From: Rhodospirillaceae bacterium
GTDB lineage: Bacteria; Pseudomonadota; Alphaproteobacteria; Reyranellales; Reyranellaceae
Length of the DNA stretch: 64,000 bases
Direction: 5' to 3'
Assembly: GCA_009772935.1 (NCBI GenBank)
Contig: WOUR01000009.1
Coordinates: forward strand, 52,603-116,602
The notes beneath the pieces were generated by a model. The model saw only the letters and a program-made list of their open reading frames with translations, made no database searches and was not told the DNA's origin. Below are positions 25,701 to 34,526 of this stretch, piece by piece (the first letter of the stretch is position 1; each line of letters opens with the position of its first letter). A program made the position numbers and the translations under genes.

Positions 25701-26785
25701 GGGAAGATCACGGTGCGCGCGTCGGCGCCCATGTAGAGCTTGTAGCCGGGCGGCAGGCCCTCCAGCACGATGGTCACCGGGATGCGGCGCTGCAGGCGGA
25801 TCCAGTCCGTGGTGGGTGCGACATAGGGCAGGAGCTTGTCGACGCCGGGGTTGCGGCTGAAGCCGCGGGCGATGCCCGTGATCCTGCCCTTGTGGAAGTG
25901 CCATGGCGAGCTGTCGAGCCAGACCCAGGCGGTGTCGCCGACCTTGAGGTCGCGGATGTAGTATTGCTTGTAGTTTGCCATGATTCGCCAGGCATCCGAA
26001 TCGACGATGCCGACGTTGGGCACGCCGAGCGTGGCCATGTCGCCCTTGCGGATCGTGAGATTGGTGATCGCTCCGTTGTTGGGCGCGTGCACGACGGTGC
26101 GGTCGAGGTTCCATTGTGCCGACGCCAGTTGCGCCTTGGCGAGTTCCAGAGCTGCCTGATGGGCGCCGATGTCGGTTTCCGCCTTGGCGATGGCCACCGT
26201 GGAGATCGTCATCTCGGCCTGGGATCGGCGCAGCTCGTCGTTGGCCCGGTCGAGTTCCGCGACGGGCGCAAACTGGCGTTTGGCGAGATCGGAGAACCGG
26301 CTCTGTTCCTGGACGGCATAGGTGTGGCTGGACGTCGAGACCTGCAGGGCCGCCTGGGCCAACGCCAGCTCCTCGTTCGCGACCTTGAGCTGGGCTGCGG
26401 CACGATCGATCTGCGCCTTCCACTGGTTGACCACGAGTTGGAAGGGCTCGGGATCGATCGTGAACAGCTTGTCGCCGATCCTGACGTCCTGGTTGTCGAC
26501 GACGTGGACTTCGATGATCTGCCCCGTGACCTGCGGCGCCACCGCCACCAGGTCGGAGCGGACATAGGCGTCGTCGGTGTAGGCGACGAAATAGGTGATG
26601 ACCTCGTACAGAATGAAGAGCCCGAGGATCGTGCCGCCCACCGTGAGCAGGCGGTGCAGCCGGCTGGTCTCCACCGCCGGCCTCCTGGAAGGCGTCGGTT
26701 CGGGCTTCGTCGGAGGCGTCCCTGCGGCCGCGGCGGGCACGGTCTCGGCAGGACTCTGTCCGGGAGGGGTCACGTCGGGCGGCAT
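25697..26785 (-). CDS. HlyD/EmrA-type membrane-fusion protein
   Basis: 362 aa. Pro/Thr-rich cytoplasmic N-terminus, one transmembrane helix (about 46-68), then a lipoyl/barrel-sandwich half (YTDDAYVRSDLVAVAPQVTG), an alpha-helical hairpin rich in Ala/Glu (about 118-215) and the second half (VVHAPNNGAITNLTIRKGD). This is the periplasmic adaptor of AaeAB/EmrAB-type pumps. Coupled to the FUSC gene; 27 bases separate it from the histidine kinase upstream. Confidence 0.9.
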   Translation of the reverse strand: MPPDVTPPGQSPAETVPAAAAGTPPTKPEPTPSRRPAVETSRLHRLLTVGGTILGLFILYEVITYFVAYTDDAYVRSDLVAVAPQVTGQIIEVHVVDNQDVRIGDKLFTIDPEPFQLVVNQWKAQIDRAAAQLKVANEELALAQAALQVSTSSHTYAVQEQSRFSDLAKRQFAPVAELDRANDELRRSQAEMTISTVAIAKAETDIGAHQAALELAKAQLASAQWNLDRTVVHAPNNGAITNLTIRKGDMATLGVPNVGIVDSDAWRIMANYKQYYIRDLKVGDTAWVWLDSSPWHFHKGRITGIARGFSRNPGVDKLLPYVAPTTDWIRLQRRIPVTIVLEGLPPGYKLYMGADARTVIFP

Positions 26786-26812
26786 CGAGTCCGCAAACTA
26801 CCGCGCCCCGCG

Positions 26813-28987
26813 CTAGAAGCCCATGCCCTTGATCTTGGCCGCGAGCGCCGAAACGGAAAACGGCTTGCCGAGGAAGTTCACGCCGGCATCGATGACACCA
26901 TGGTGAACGATCGCATTGGCCGTGTATCCCGTCATGTAGAGAACCTTGAGGTCGGGCCTACGCGCCACGGCGGCCCCGGCCAACTGGCGGCCGTTCATGC
27001 CCCCCGGCAGACCGACATCGGTGAACAGGAGAGCGATGTCGCCATGCTTGTCCAGGAGGCGCAGCGCCTGCTCGCCATCGCCAGCCTCATGCACCGTGCA
27101 GCCGCATTCGCGGCAGGCCGCCACGGCAAACTCGCGAACGACGGGGTCGTCCTCGACGACCAGCACGACCGGCCCCGCCCCTGGCGCGACGCTGACGGCG
27201 GCCGAAAGATCGGTTTGGGTAGCCGCTTCGGCCTGGGTGCGCGGCAGATAGACCTTCACCGTCGAGCCGTGGCCGACTTCGCTGTAAATCTTGAGATGGC
27301 CGCCGATCTGCTTGATGTAGCCGTAGGTCATGCTGAGGCCGAGCCCCGTGCCCTGGCCGCGCTCCTTGGTGGTGAAGAACGGCTCGAAGGCCCGGGCGAT
27401 CGTCTGCTGGTCCATGCCCGTGCCGGTATCCGACACGGCGATCATCACGAACTGGCCGGGCGTGACCTCGGCGTTGGCCGCGGCATAGGCGTCGTCGAGA
27501 TGGGCGTTGGCCGTCTCGATCGTCAGCGTGCCGCCGCCCGGCATTGCATCGCGTGCGTTGATCGCCAGGTTGAGGACCGCCGCTTCGAGCTGGGCTGGGT
27601 CCGCCGTCGCCCGCCACAGGCCGCCGCTCAAGACCGTCTCGATCTGCACGGTCTCGCCCAGCGTTCGCCGCAGCAACTCCGACATGCCGGTGACCAGCCG
27701 GTTGGCATCGACCGGCTCGATCTGCAGCGGCTGCTGCCGCGCGAATGCCAGCATCCTCTGGGTGAGCGTCGCGGCTCGCGACACGCCGGTCCGGGCCAGA
27801 TCGAGGAAGCGCACGACCTCGGGTGTCGGTTGCGGCACGCGCCGGCCGACCATTTCGATCGCGCCGCCGATGCCGGTGAGCAGGTTGTTGAAATCGTGGG
27901 CGATGCCGGCCGTGAGCTGGCCGACCGCGGTCATCTTCTGCGACTGGCGGAGGCTCTCCTCCACGGACGCCCGCCGGATCTGTTCCTCGCGCAGCCGGTC
28001 GAGCGCCTCGGCCTGGCTTGCGGCCCGGCGCGAGGCGAGCAGCGCCAGGGCGAACAGTGCGACGGTCGCCGGCAGGCCGAACAGGAGATGAGTTCCCATT
28101 CGGTGCATCCACGCCTCCCGCACCAGATCGCTGGCAACGCCGACCGCTACGTAGACCGGGAGGTCCGGAAGCTTGCGATAGGCGACCGTCCGGGCAATGC
28201 CGTCGATGCCGGACTGCGACGTGTTGTAGATGCCCGAAGCCGGGCTCGCAGCGATCGCCTGCATGAATTTCGAGCTGGGCGCGAACTTCGTCGTCCCGCC
28301 GGGAGTGGGATGGCGGGCGAGCACTTCACCATCGGCGCGCACGAGCGAGGTCGTATAGTTGTCCGCCCCCGCCGCCTGCTCGAAAAGCTTGCCGAAGTAG
28401 GTCGGCGGTATGGCCACGAGGACGACGCCGTCGAAGGCACCGTCAGGCGCTTGCCGCCGCTCACTGTACTGGAAGATGTCGGTGCTCTTGATCCGGCTGC
28501 GGAACGTCTCGCTGACGTAGCGATCCTGCCGGTCGTCGCGGTGGGCCATGAAATAGGGCCTGTCCGCAGCCGTGACGTTGGGCGGTATGGGAAATACGTT
28601 GGCGGCCACCAGCGGGCGGCCTTCCCGGTCGAGAATGAATACGTCCTCGACCTGCGGCAGCTTGTGAATGAGGTGCTTGAGCCGTTCATGCAGCCTGGCC
28701 TCGTGCTGCCGGATCTCGGAGTTGCTCAAGTCGTCGATGATGCTGAGCACGTTGCTCACGACGAGCTGCTGCGTCTCGAAGGTAGCGCGGGCGCCGACAT
28801 AGAGAAGATCGAGAGTACGGCCAAGCCGCTCCTCGTACTGCCGCTGGGTCTCCCCGTACGCCAGCCAGCTCGCCCCTGCGAACAGCATGACCGGCACGAT
28901 GAGGGTGGCGGCCAGAAGGACGAACGACGCGTCTGCGGCCGTCGTGCCGCGAAGCGTCCAGGTCTGCAGTTTCAGAAGCCGCCGCAC
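26813..28987 (-). CDS. Hybrid sensor histidine kinase with C-terminal receiver
   Basis: 724 aa. First membrane segment about 20-45; extracytoplasmic PDC/dCache-like sensor domain about 46-297; second segment about 300-320; HisKA with phospho-accepting H364 in GIAHDFNNLL; HATPase_c (ARDAMPGGGTLTIE, DTGTGMDQ, GQGTGLGLSM); receiver at the C-terminus with D657 (TDVGLPGG) and K in LGKPF. Autophosphorylates at H364 and can pass phosphate to its own D657. Six bases downstream of the lone receiver gene. No HPt or DNA-binding output is encoded nearby. Confidence 0.9.
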   Translation of the reverse strand: MRRLLKLQTWTLRGTTAADASFVLLAATLIVPVMLFAGASWLAYGETQRQYEERLGRTLDLLYVGARATFETQQLVVSNVLSIIDDLSNSEIRQHEARLHERLKHLIHKLPQVEDVFILDREGRPLVAANVFPIPPNVTAADRPYFMAHRDDRQDRYVSETFRSRIKSTDIFQYSERRQAPDGAFDGVVLVAIPPTYFGKLFEQAAGADNYTTSLVRADGEVLARHPTPGGTTKFAPSSKFMQAIAASPASGIYNTSQSGIDGIARTVAYRKLPDLPVYVAVGVASDLVREAWMHRMGTHLLFGLPATVALFALALLASRRAASQAEALDRLREEQIRRASVEESLRQSQKMTAVGQLTAGIAHDFNNLLTGIGGAIEMVGRRVPQPTPEVVRFLDLARTGVSRAATLTQRMLAFARQQPLQIEPVDANRLVTGMSELLRRTLGETVQIETVLSGGLWRATADPAQLEAAVLNLAINARDAMPGGGTLTIETANAHLDDAYAAANAEVTPGQFVMIAVSDTGTGMDQQTIARAFEPFFTTKERGQGTGLGLSMTYGYIKQIGGHLKIYSEVGHGSTVKVYLPRTQAEAATQTDLSAAVSVAPGAGPVVLVVEDDPVVREFAVAACRECGCTVHEAGDGEQALRLLDKHGDIALLFTDVGLPGGMNGRQLAGAAVARRPDLKVLYMTGYTANAIVHHGVIDAGVNFLGKPFSVSALAAKIKGMGF

Positions 28988-28993
28988 GTGCGC

Positions 28994-29353
28994 CTAGGGG
29001 TCCTTGCGGATGAGGGAGGCCACGAAGTTCGAGAGCTCCGACGCACTGTAGGGCTTGGGAAACGAGTGCATCTTGAGGTTGGGCGACAGGGCACTCGGTG
29101 CCGACGCACCCGAGCAGCGAATGATCGGAACGTCCGGCCGGTGCTGCACAGCAGCCTCTATCACCTTCTCGCCCGACATGTCGGGCAGGCCGATATCGAC
29201 GATGATCGCGGCCAGCGGCCTGTCACTCTCCAAGACGTCGAGCGCTTCGCGCCCCGTCGCTGCCTCGATGCACTCGACGCCGACGTCGCCCAGCGCGTCG
29301 ACGAGAACGGCGCGGATCAGGAACTCGTCTTCAGCCAGCAACACACTCGACAT
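28994..29353 (-). CDS. Single-domain response regulator (receiver only)
   Basis: 119 aa, CheY-like. Acidic pocket E9/D10 region, phospho-acceptor D53 (IIVDIGLPD), conserved K100 in SFPKP. No output domain. It precedes the hybrid kinase with a 6-base gap and follows OYE by 9 bases. It may be the phosphate sink or intermediate of the kinase, with an output regulator elsewhere in the genome. Confidence 0.9.
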   Translation of the reverse strand: MSSVLLAEDEFLIRAVLVDALGDVGVECIEAATGREALDVLESDRPLAAIIVDIGLPDMSGEKVIEAAVQHRPDVPIIRCSGASAPSALSPNLKMHSFPKPYSASELSNFVASLIRKDP

Positions 29354-29362
29354 GCGGGAGCC

Positions 29363-30499
29363 CTATTCGGCCGCTCTTGCCACATCGGATCTGGGCTTGA
29401 ACGGAAGGATGGTTGTCGCGCGCGCCGCAGGCAACGGCAAGGGCGGGGTTTCCACACCCAGCGTCCGCGCTGCGTTCCAGGCCCAACGCGGATCGAGCAG
29501 GAACGGGCGAGCATGTGCCGTGCAGTCCGCCTCGCCCGCCGCGATGATGTTCTCGGCCTGCTGCGGTTCGGTGATCAGGCCGACGGCCCAGGTCTTGATG
29601 CCCGCCTCCTTGCGGATGCGGGCCGAGAACGGAACCTGGTAACCGGGCCCGACCGAGAGCTTCTGACCCGGCGCGTTGCCACCCGAGCTGACGTCGACGA
29701 AATCGCAGCCAAGATCCTTGAGCTGGCGTGAGGTCGCGATCGACTCCTCAAGGGTAATGCCGCCCTCGACCCATTCGACGGCAGACAGGCGCATGCCCAG
29801 CGCCTTCTCCGTCGGCCACACTCTCCGTACGGCTTCGAACACTTCCAGCGGAAAGCGACGGCGTTTCTCGGCCGTGCCGCCGTATTCGTCGGTGCGATGA
29901 TTGCTGAGCGGCGACAGGAACTGGTTGAGGCAGTAGCCGTGGGCGCCGTGCAGTTCGACCACGTCGAAACCCAGTCGCAGGCTGCGCTCGGCGGCGGACA
30001 CGAATGCCTCTTTCACACGCTTCAGGCCGACCGTGTCGAGCGCCACCGGCGTGTGCCAGTTCTTGTCCGGGTCGTACGGCAACGCCGACGGGCCGTAGGT
30101 CGTCCAGGGGAGATCCGGGGCATCGGCCTGCGTCAGGGGACCACCACCCTTCCAGGGACGCTGCGCCGAGGCCTTGCGGCCGGCATGGGCGAGCTGCACG
30201 CCGAGCTTCACGCCGGGCATCCAGCCTCGGACCCAGTCGACGACCGGCTTCAGCGCCGCCTCGTTCTCGTCGCTGTAGAGACCGAGGCAGCCCTGCGTGA
30301 TGCGACCCTCGCGCTCGACATGGGTGGCCTCGAGACAGAGCAGGCCGGCGCCGGACATGGCCAGCATGCCGTAGTGGACCTGGTGCCAGGGCTGGGCGCT
30401 GCCGTCGACGGCCGAGTACTGGCACATCGGCGAGACGACGATGCGGTTCGGAAGCGTTACGCCGCCGAGCTCGACGGGGGTGAAGAGTTGGGCGGTCAT
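29363..30499 (-). CDS. NADH:flavin oxidoreductase, Old Yellow Enzyme family (YqjM type)
   Basis: 378-aa FMN-dependent ene-reductase. Cys26 in SPMCQYSA corresponds to the FMN-tuning Cys of YqjM. Substrate His/Asn motif in ELHGAHGYCLNQFLSPLSN and the NHRTDEYGG loop are present. Reduces activated C=C bonds such as enones using NAD(P)H. Start ATG 30499. Starts 16 bases after nudC on the same strand and ends 9 bases before the receiver gene, so the six genes from nudC to FUSC may form one transcript. Confidence 0.9.
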   Translation of the reverse strand: MTAQLFTPVELGGVTLPNRIVVSPMCQYSAVDGSAQPWHQVHYGMLAMSGAGLLCLEATHVEREGRITQGCLGLYSDENEAALKPVVDWVRGWMPGVKLGVQLAHAGRKASAQRPWKGGGPLTQADAPDLPWTTYGPSALPYDPDKNWHTPVALDTVGLKRVKEAFVSAAERSLRLGFDVVELHGAHGYCLNQFLSPLSNHRTDEYGGTAEKRRRFPLEVFEAVRRVWPTEKALGMRLSAVEWVEGGITLEESIATSRQLKDLGCDFVDVSSGGNAPGQKLSVGPGYQVPFSARIRKEAGIKTWAVGLITEPQQAENIIAAGEADCTAHARPFLLDPRWAWNAARTLGVETPPLPLPAARATTILPFKPRSDVARAAE

Positions 30500-30515
30500 G
30501 GAAATCCTCGGAGGG

Positions 30516-31445
30516 TCAGCCGTTGATGGAAGGTCCGGCCTCGTGGCCCAGCCACTCCTCGATCAGGCGGCGGGCAATCGAATCGCGGCGCGGCATGAAG
30601 AAGGAACCGTCCTTCGGAAGATTCTCGGTGCGCAACTCCTCGCGGCTCATCCAGCGGGCGCTCTCGAGCTCGGATTCGTTGACGCTGAAGTCCAGCGACT
30701 CGGCCTCGGCATGGAAGCCGATCATCACCGACGCCGGGAACGGCCAGGGCTGGGACGAGCGATAGATCACGTCCTTCACCTTGACCTTCACTTCCTCGTA
30801 GACCTCGCGGGCGACGGCATCCTCGAAGCTCTCGCCGGGCTCGACGAAGCCCGCGAGGGTCGAGTGCATGCCGCGCGGGAAATGCTTGCCACGACCCAGC
30901 AGGCACTTGTCACCGTGATGGACCAGCATGATCACCGCGGGATCGGTCCGCGGGAAGGTCTCGGTCTTGCAGTTCTCGTTGGTGCACATGCGCACGTGTC
31001 CGCCGCGCGTCACCTTGGTGGTGGCGCCGCAGACGCCGCAATAGCGATGGCGGCGGTGCCAGTAGGTCATGCCGCGCGCATAGGCCAGGATCGAACCCTC
31101 GCGCGCGAACAGCAGCGGGCCGACCTGGCGCAGGTCGACGAACTCGCCCAGGTCCTTCAGCGGCACGTCCTTGCCGGTGACGTCGACGGCGAAATACGGC
31201 GTGCCCTCCACGTACCCCAGGAAGATCTGGACGTCGCTCGAATTGGCGATCGCGCGCCCCATCATGCCCTGCAGGAACACGGCTTCCGGATTGCCGCCGG
31301 TCTTCACCAGGTTCTTCTCGGTGTCGATCGGCACGAAGCGAGCGGCTCCCGAAGAGGCCAGTTCGATCATCCGTTCATCGTTCTCGCGCTCATGGCTGGC
31401 ACGGTCGATTTCGGCGCTGGAATAAGGATTTCTTGGATTTCTCAT
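30516..31445 (-). CDS. nudC: NAD+ diphosphatase NudC
   Basis: 309 aa. Cleaves NAD(H) to NMN(H) and AMP, and in bacteria removes NAD caps from RNA. Zinc ribbon C136, C139, C154, C159; Nudix box GFVEPGESFEDAVAREVYEE from 199; the NudC-specific SQPWPFP at 231-237. All key residues present. Start ATG 31445 (MRNPRNPYSSAEIDR). Confidence 0.93.
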   Translation of the reverse strand: MRNPRNPYSSAEIDRASHERENDERMIELASSGAARFVPIDTEKNLVKTGGNPEAVFLQGMMGRAIANSSDVQIFLGYVEGTPYFAVDVTGKDVPLKDLGEFVDLRQVGPLLFAREGSILAYARGMTYWHRRHRYCGVCGATTKVTRGGHVRMCTNENCKTETFPRTDPAVIMLVHHGDKCLLGRGKHFPRGMHSTLAGFVEPGESFEDAVAREVYEEVKVKVKDVIYRSSQPWPFPASVMIGFHAEAESLDFSVNESELESARWMSREELRTENLPKDGSFFMPRRDSIARRLIEEWLGHEAGPSING

Positions 31446-31505
31446 AGGTCGCGGACCGTGCCACAGGGCCGCCCGCGCCGCAATTGGGTCAGGCGGCGGC
31501 CAAGG

Positions 31506-34430
31506 TCAAACGAGGGCGCGCTCCAGCACCTGCGCCACGTGTATCGCCTGACGGTCGGACCCGTCGGCGATCTGATGCCGGCACGAGGTGCCGTCGGCCA
31601 CCACCAGGGTCCCGGCATCGGCCTTGCGCACCGCCGGGAGCAGCGACAGCTCGGCCATGGCGATCGAGGTCTCGTAATGCTCCGCCTCGTAGCCGAAGCT
31701 ACCGGCCATGCCGCAGCAGCTCGACTCGATGGGCGTCACCGTGAGATCGGGCACGAGCGAGAGCACTTCCTGCACCGCGCTCATCGCGCCGAACGCTTTC
31801 TGGTGGCAGTGGCCATGCAGCAGCGCCTTCGTCTCCGACAGTGGCCGAAGCGCCAGTTCGAGACGCCCCGCTTTCTTCTCGCGCGCCAGGAACTCCTCGA
31901 AAAGCATGGCATGGCCGGCGACCAGCTCGGCATCCTCGCCGAGGCCCAGCGCCAGGAATTCGTCGCGCAGCGTGAACAGACAGGACGGTTCGAGGCCGAT
32001 GATCGGCACGCCCTTCTGCGCGAACGGCCGCAATGCGTTCAGCGTGCGCAACGCCTCTCCCCTCGCCCGCTCCACCTGGCCGGTCGCCAGGTAGGTGCGC
32101 CCGCAGCACAAAGCCGGCGCACCGAGGGTCGGCCAGGCGACCGCCACGCGATGGCCGGCGGCGGTCAGCACCCGGCGGGCGGCGTGCAGGATCTCGGGCT
32201 CGAAATTGTTCGAGAAGGTATCGGCGAAGATGACCACCGTAGCGTCGCGATCGTCGACCTCCGTGGTCGACAGGAACGTGTCGCCCCGCCACTGCGGCAG
32301 GCGCCGCTGCTTGGCAAAGCCCAGATAGGACTGCACGAACCAGGCGGCGTTGAACAGCCAGGGCAGGCGACGCGCCCAGGGTGCCAGCGACGGCGTGGCG
32401 CCGACCAGCCGGTCGCGCCAGCTCAGGCCCTTGGCCATGCGACGCGCCGACTTGACCTCGATCTTCATGCGCGCCATGTCGACGCCGGTCGGACAGTCGC
32501 GCTTGCAGCCCTTGCAGCTCACGCAGAGGTCCATCGCCGCCGCGACCGCATCGGAGCGCAGCCCTTCCGATCCGAGTTGGCCGGACAAGGCCAGCCGCAG
32601 CGTGTTGGCGCGGCCGCGCGTCAGGTGCTTCTCGTCGCGGGTCACGCGAAACGACGGACACATCGTGCCGGCGTCGAACTTCCGGCAGTGGCCGTTGTTG
32701 TTGCACATCTCCGCGGCCTTCGCGAAGCCGCCGGCCAGGTCGCCGCCGCTTCCGGGCGCGGTCGAGATCTCGGTGACCGGATCGGTCTGGACATTCCAGG
32801 CCGACCAGTCGAGCGCCGGCTCGTACTTGATCGATTCGTATCCCGGCTTGAAGCGAAACAGCGAGCGGTCGTCCATACGCGAGGGCCGCACGATCTTGCC
32901 CGGGTTCAGCCTGTTCTCGGGATCGAACAGGTCCTTCACCGTCTCGAAGGCCTTCGTGAGCCGCGGCCCGAACTGCCACGCCACCCATTCCGAGCGAACC
33001 AGCCCGTCGCCGTGCTCACCCGAGAAGGCGCCCTTGTATTCGCGCACCAGCGCCGACGCCTCTTCGGCGATCGCGCGCATCTTCTCGGCGCCATCGCGGC
33101 GCATGTCGAGGATCGGCCGCACGTGCAAGGTGCCGACCGAGGCGTGGGCATACCAGGTGCCCCTGGTGCCGTGCTTGCCGAACACGTCGGTCAGGCGCTG
33201 CGTGTAGTCGGCGAGATGTTCCAGCGGAACGGCGCAGTCCTCGATGAAGGAGACCGGCTTACCGTCGCCCTTCATCGACATCATGATGTTGAGGCCGGCC
33301 TTGCGGACCTCCCACAGTTCCGACTGCGGCTTCGGCTCGGGCATCTCCACGACGCTGCCCGGCAGTCCGAGATCGGCCATCAGTTCGACGAGACGCGCAA
33401 GGTCGCGCAGCTGGTCCTCGCGCTCCTCGCCAGCGAACTCCACCAGCAGAATGGCCTCGGGCCGGCCGATCAGCGCCCGCTCGATCACCGGCCGGAAGGC
33501 GGGATTGGCGCGCGCCAGCTCGATCATCGTGCGGTCGACCAGTTCCACGGCGGCCGGCTTCAGCTTCACGATGTGCTGGGCGCTGTCCATCGCCTTGTAG
33601 AAGCTCGGGAAGTTCACGACGCCCAGTGTCTTGTGCTTCGGCAGCGGCGCGAGGTTGAGCGTGAGCCGCTCCGTCACCGCGAGCGTTCCTTCGCTGCCCA
33701 CCAGGAGATGCGCGAGGTTGACCGAATTGTCGGTCGTGTAGGGCCGCTCCGACTGCGGGAAGAAGATGTCGAGGTTGTATCCGCCAACCCGGCGCAGCAC
33801 ATGCGGATACATGCGCTCGATCTCGGCGCGCTCGGCGAAGGCCAGCTCCGCCACCTTGTCGGCGATGGCGCGCACGCCGGCGGGCATGTCCTCCGGTCGC
33901 GTCGAGCCGAAGCGGGCGCGTTGCCCGTCGGCCAGCAGCGCGTCGATCGAGGCGACGTTGTGGACCATGTTGCCGTAGCGGATCGACCGGGAGCCGCAGG
34001 AATTGTTGCCGGCCATGCCGCCCAGCGTGCATTGCGCCGAGGTAGAGACGTCGACCGGATACCAGAGCCCGTGCGGCTTCAGCCAGGCGTTGAGGTGGTC
34101 AAGCACGATGCCGGGCTGGACCGTGACCTGCCGCTTGGCCTTGTCGAAGCCCACCACCTCGCGCAGGTACTTCGAGCAGTCGATGACCAGCGCCTCGCCC
34201 ACGGTCTGGCCGCACTGCGACGTGCCGGCGCCGCGCGGCAGGATCGCCGCCTTGGCGTCGCGTGCCACGTCGACGGCGAGCGCCAGATCGGCCTCGTCGC
34301 GCGGGATCACCACACCGACGGGCTCGATCTGGTAGATCGACGCGTCGGTCGAATAGCGCCCGCGCGAGGCCCGGTCGAACAGGACCTCCCCCTTGAGGCT
34401 GCGCCGCAGGTTTTGTTCGAGCTTGCTCAT
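31506..34430 (-). CDS. FAD-linked D-2-hydroxyacid dehydrogenase with Fe-S and cysteine-rich domains (YdiJ type)
   Basis: 974 aa. N-terminal FAD_binding_4 domain (PRGAGTSQCGQTVG), FAD-oxidase C-terminal domain, then a ferredoxin-like cluster CVSCKGCKRDCPTGVDMARM and two CCG-type cysteine-rich blocks, ending with HCHQKAFG and SSCCGMAGSFGYEAEHYE. Architecture and length match E. coli YdiJ (D-2-hydroxyglutarate or D-lactate dehydrogenase, membrane-associated quinone-linked). Start at ATG 34430 (MSKLEQNLRR); a GTG at 34442 is in frame but lies directly against a G-rich stretch. Lies in a cluster with Bug, GntR and an aminotransferase, which suggests hydroxyacid/glyoxylate use. Confidence 0.87.
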   Translation of the reverse strand: MSKLEQNLRRSLKGEVLFDRASRGRYSTDASIYQIEPVGVVIPRDEADLALAVDVARDAKAAILPRGAGTSQCGQTVGEALVIDCSKYLREVVGFDKAKRQVTVQPGIVLDHLNAWLKPHGLWYPVDVSTSAQCTLGGMAGNNSCGSRSIRYGNMVHNVASIDALLADGQRARFGSTRPEDMPAGVRAIADKVAELAFAERAEIERMYPHVLRRVGGYNLDIFFPQSERPYTTDNSVNLAHLLVGSEGTLAVTERLTLNLAPLPKHKTLGVVNFPSFYKAMDSAQHIVKLKPAAVELVDRTMIELARANPAFRPVIERALIGRPEAILLVEFAGEEREDQLRDLARLVELMADLGLPGSVVEMPEPKPQSELWEVRKAGLNIMMSMKGDGKPVSFIEDCAVPLEHLADYTQRLTDVFGKHGTRGTWYAHASVGTLHVRPILDMRRDGAEKMRAIAEEASALVREYKGAFSGEHGDGLVRSEWVAWQFGPRLTKAFETVKDLFDPENRLNPGKIVRPSRMDDRSLFRFKPGYESIKYEPALDWSAWNVQTDPVTEISTAPGSGGDLAGGFAKAAEMCNNNGHCRKFDAGTMCPSFRVTRDEKHLTRGRANTLRLALSGQLGSEGLRSDAVAAAMDLCVSCKGCKRDCPTGVDMARMKIEVKSARRMAKGLSWRDRLVGATPSLAPWARRLPWLFNAAWFVQSYLGFAKQRRLPQWRGDTFLSTTEVDDRDATVVIFADTFSNNFEPEILHAARRVLTAAGHRVAVAWPTLGAPALCCGRTYLATGQVERARGEALRTLNALRPFAQKGVPIIGLEPSCLFTLRDEFLALGLGEDAELVAGHAMLFEEFLAREKKAGRLELALRPLSETKALLHGHCHQKAFGAMSAVQEVLSLVPDLTVTPIESSCCGMAGSFGYEAEHYETSIAMAELSLLPAVRKADAGTLVVADGTSCRHQIADGSDRQAIHVAQVLERALV

Positions 34431-34526
34431 ATCCGACGACACCCCTTATCGCCCTCGCTGCCCGCGTCACACCCAGGCAGAGAGGGCGTCGTGATTGATA
34501 GCGGGTTCATCGGAGACCCGGCATGC

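Noticed and set aside
25892..29731. Open frame of about 1280 codons on the plus strand opposite kinase and HlyD genes
   Set aside because: Same GC artefact; it spans several real genes on the other strand and has no domain-like pattern.
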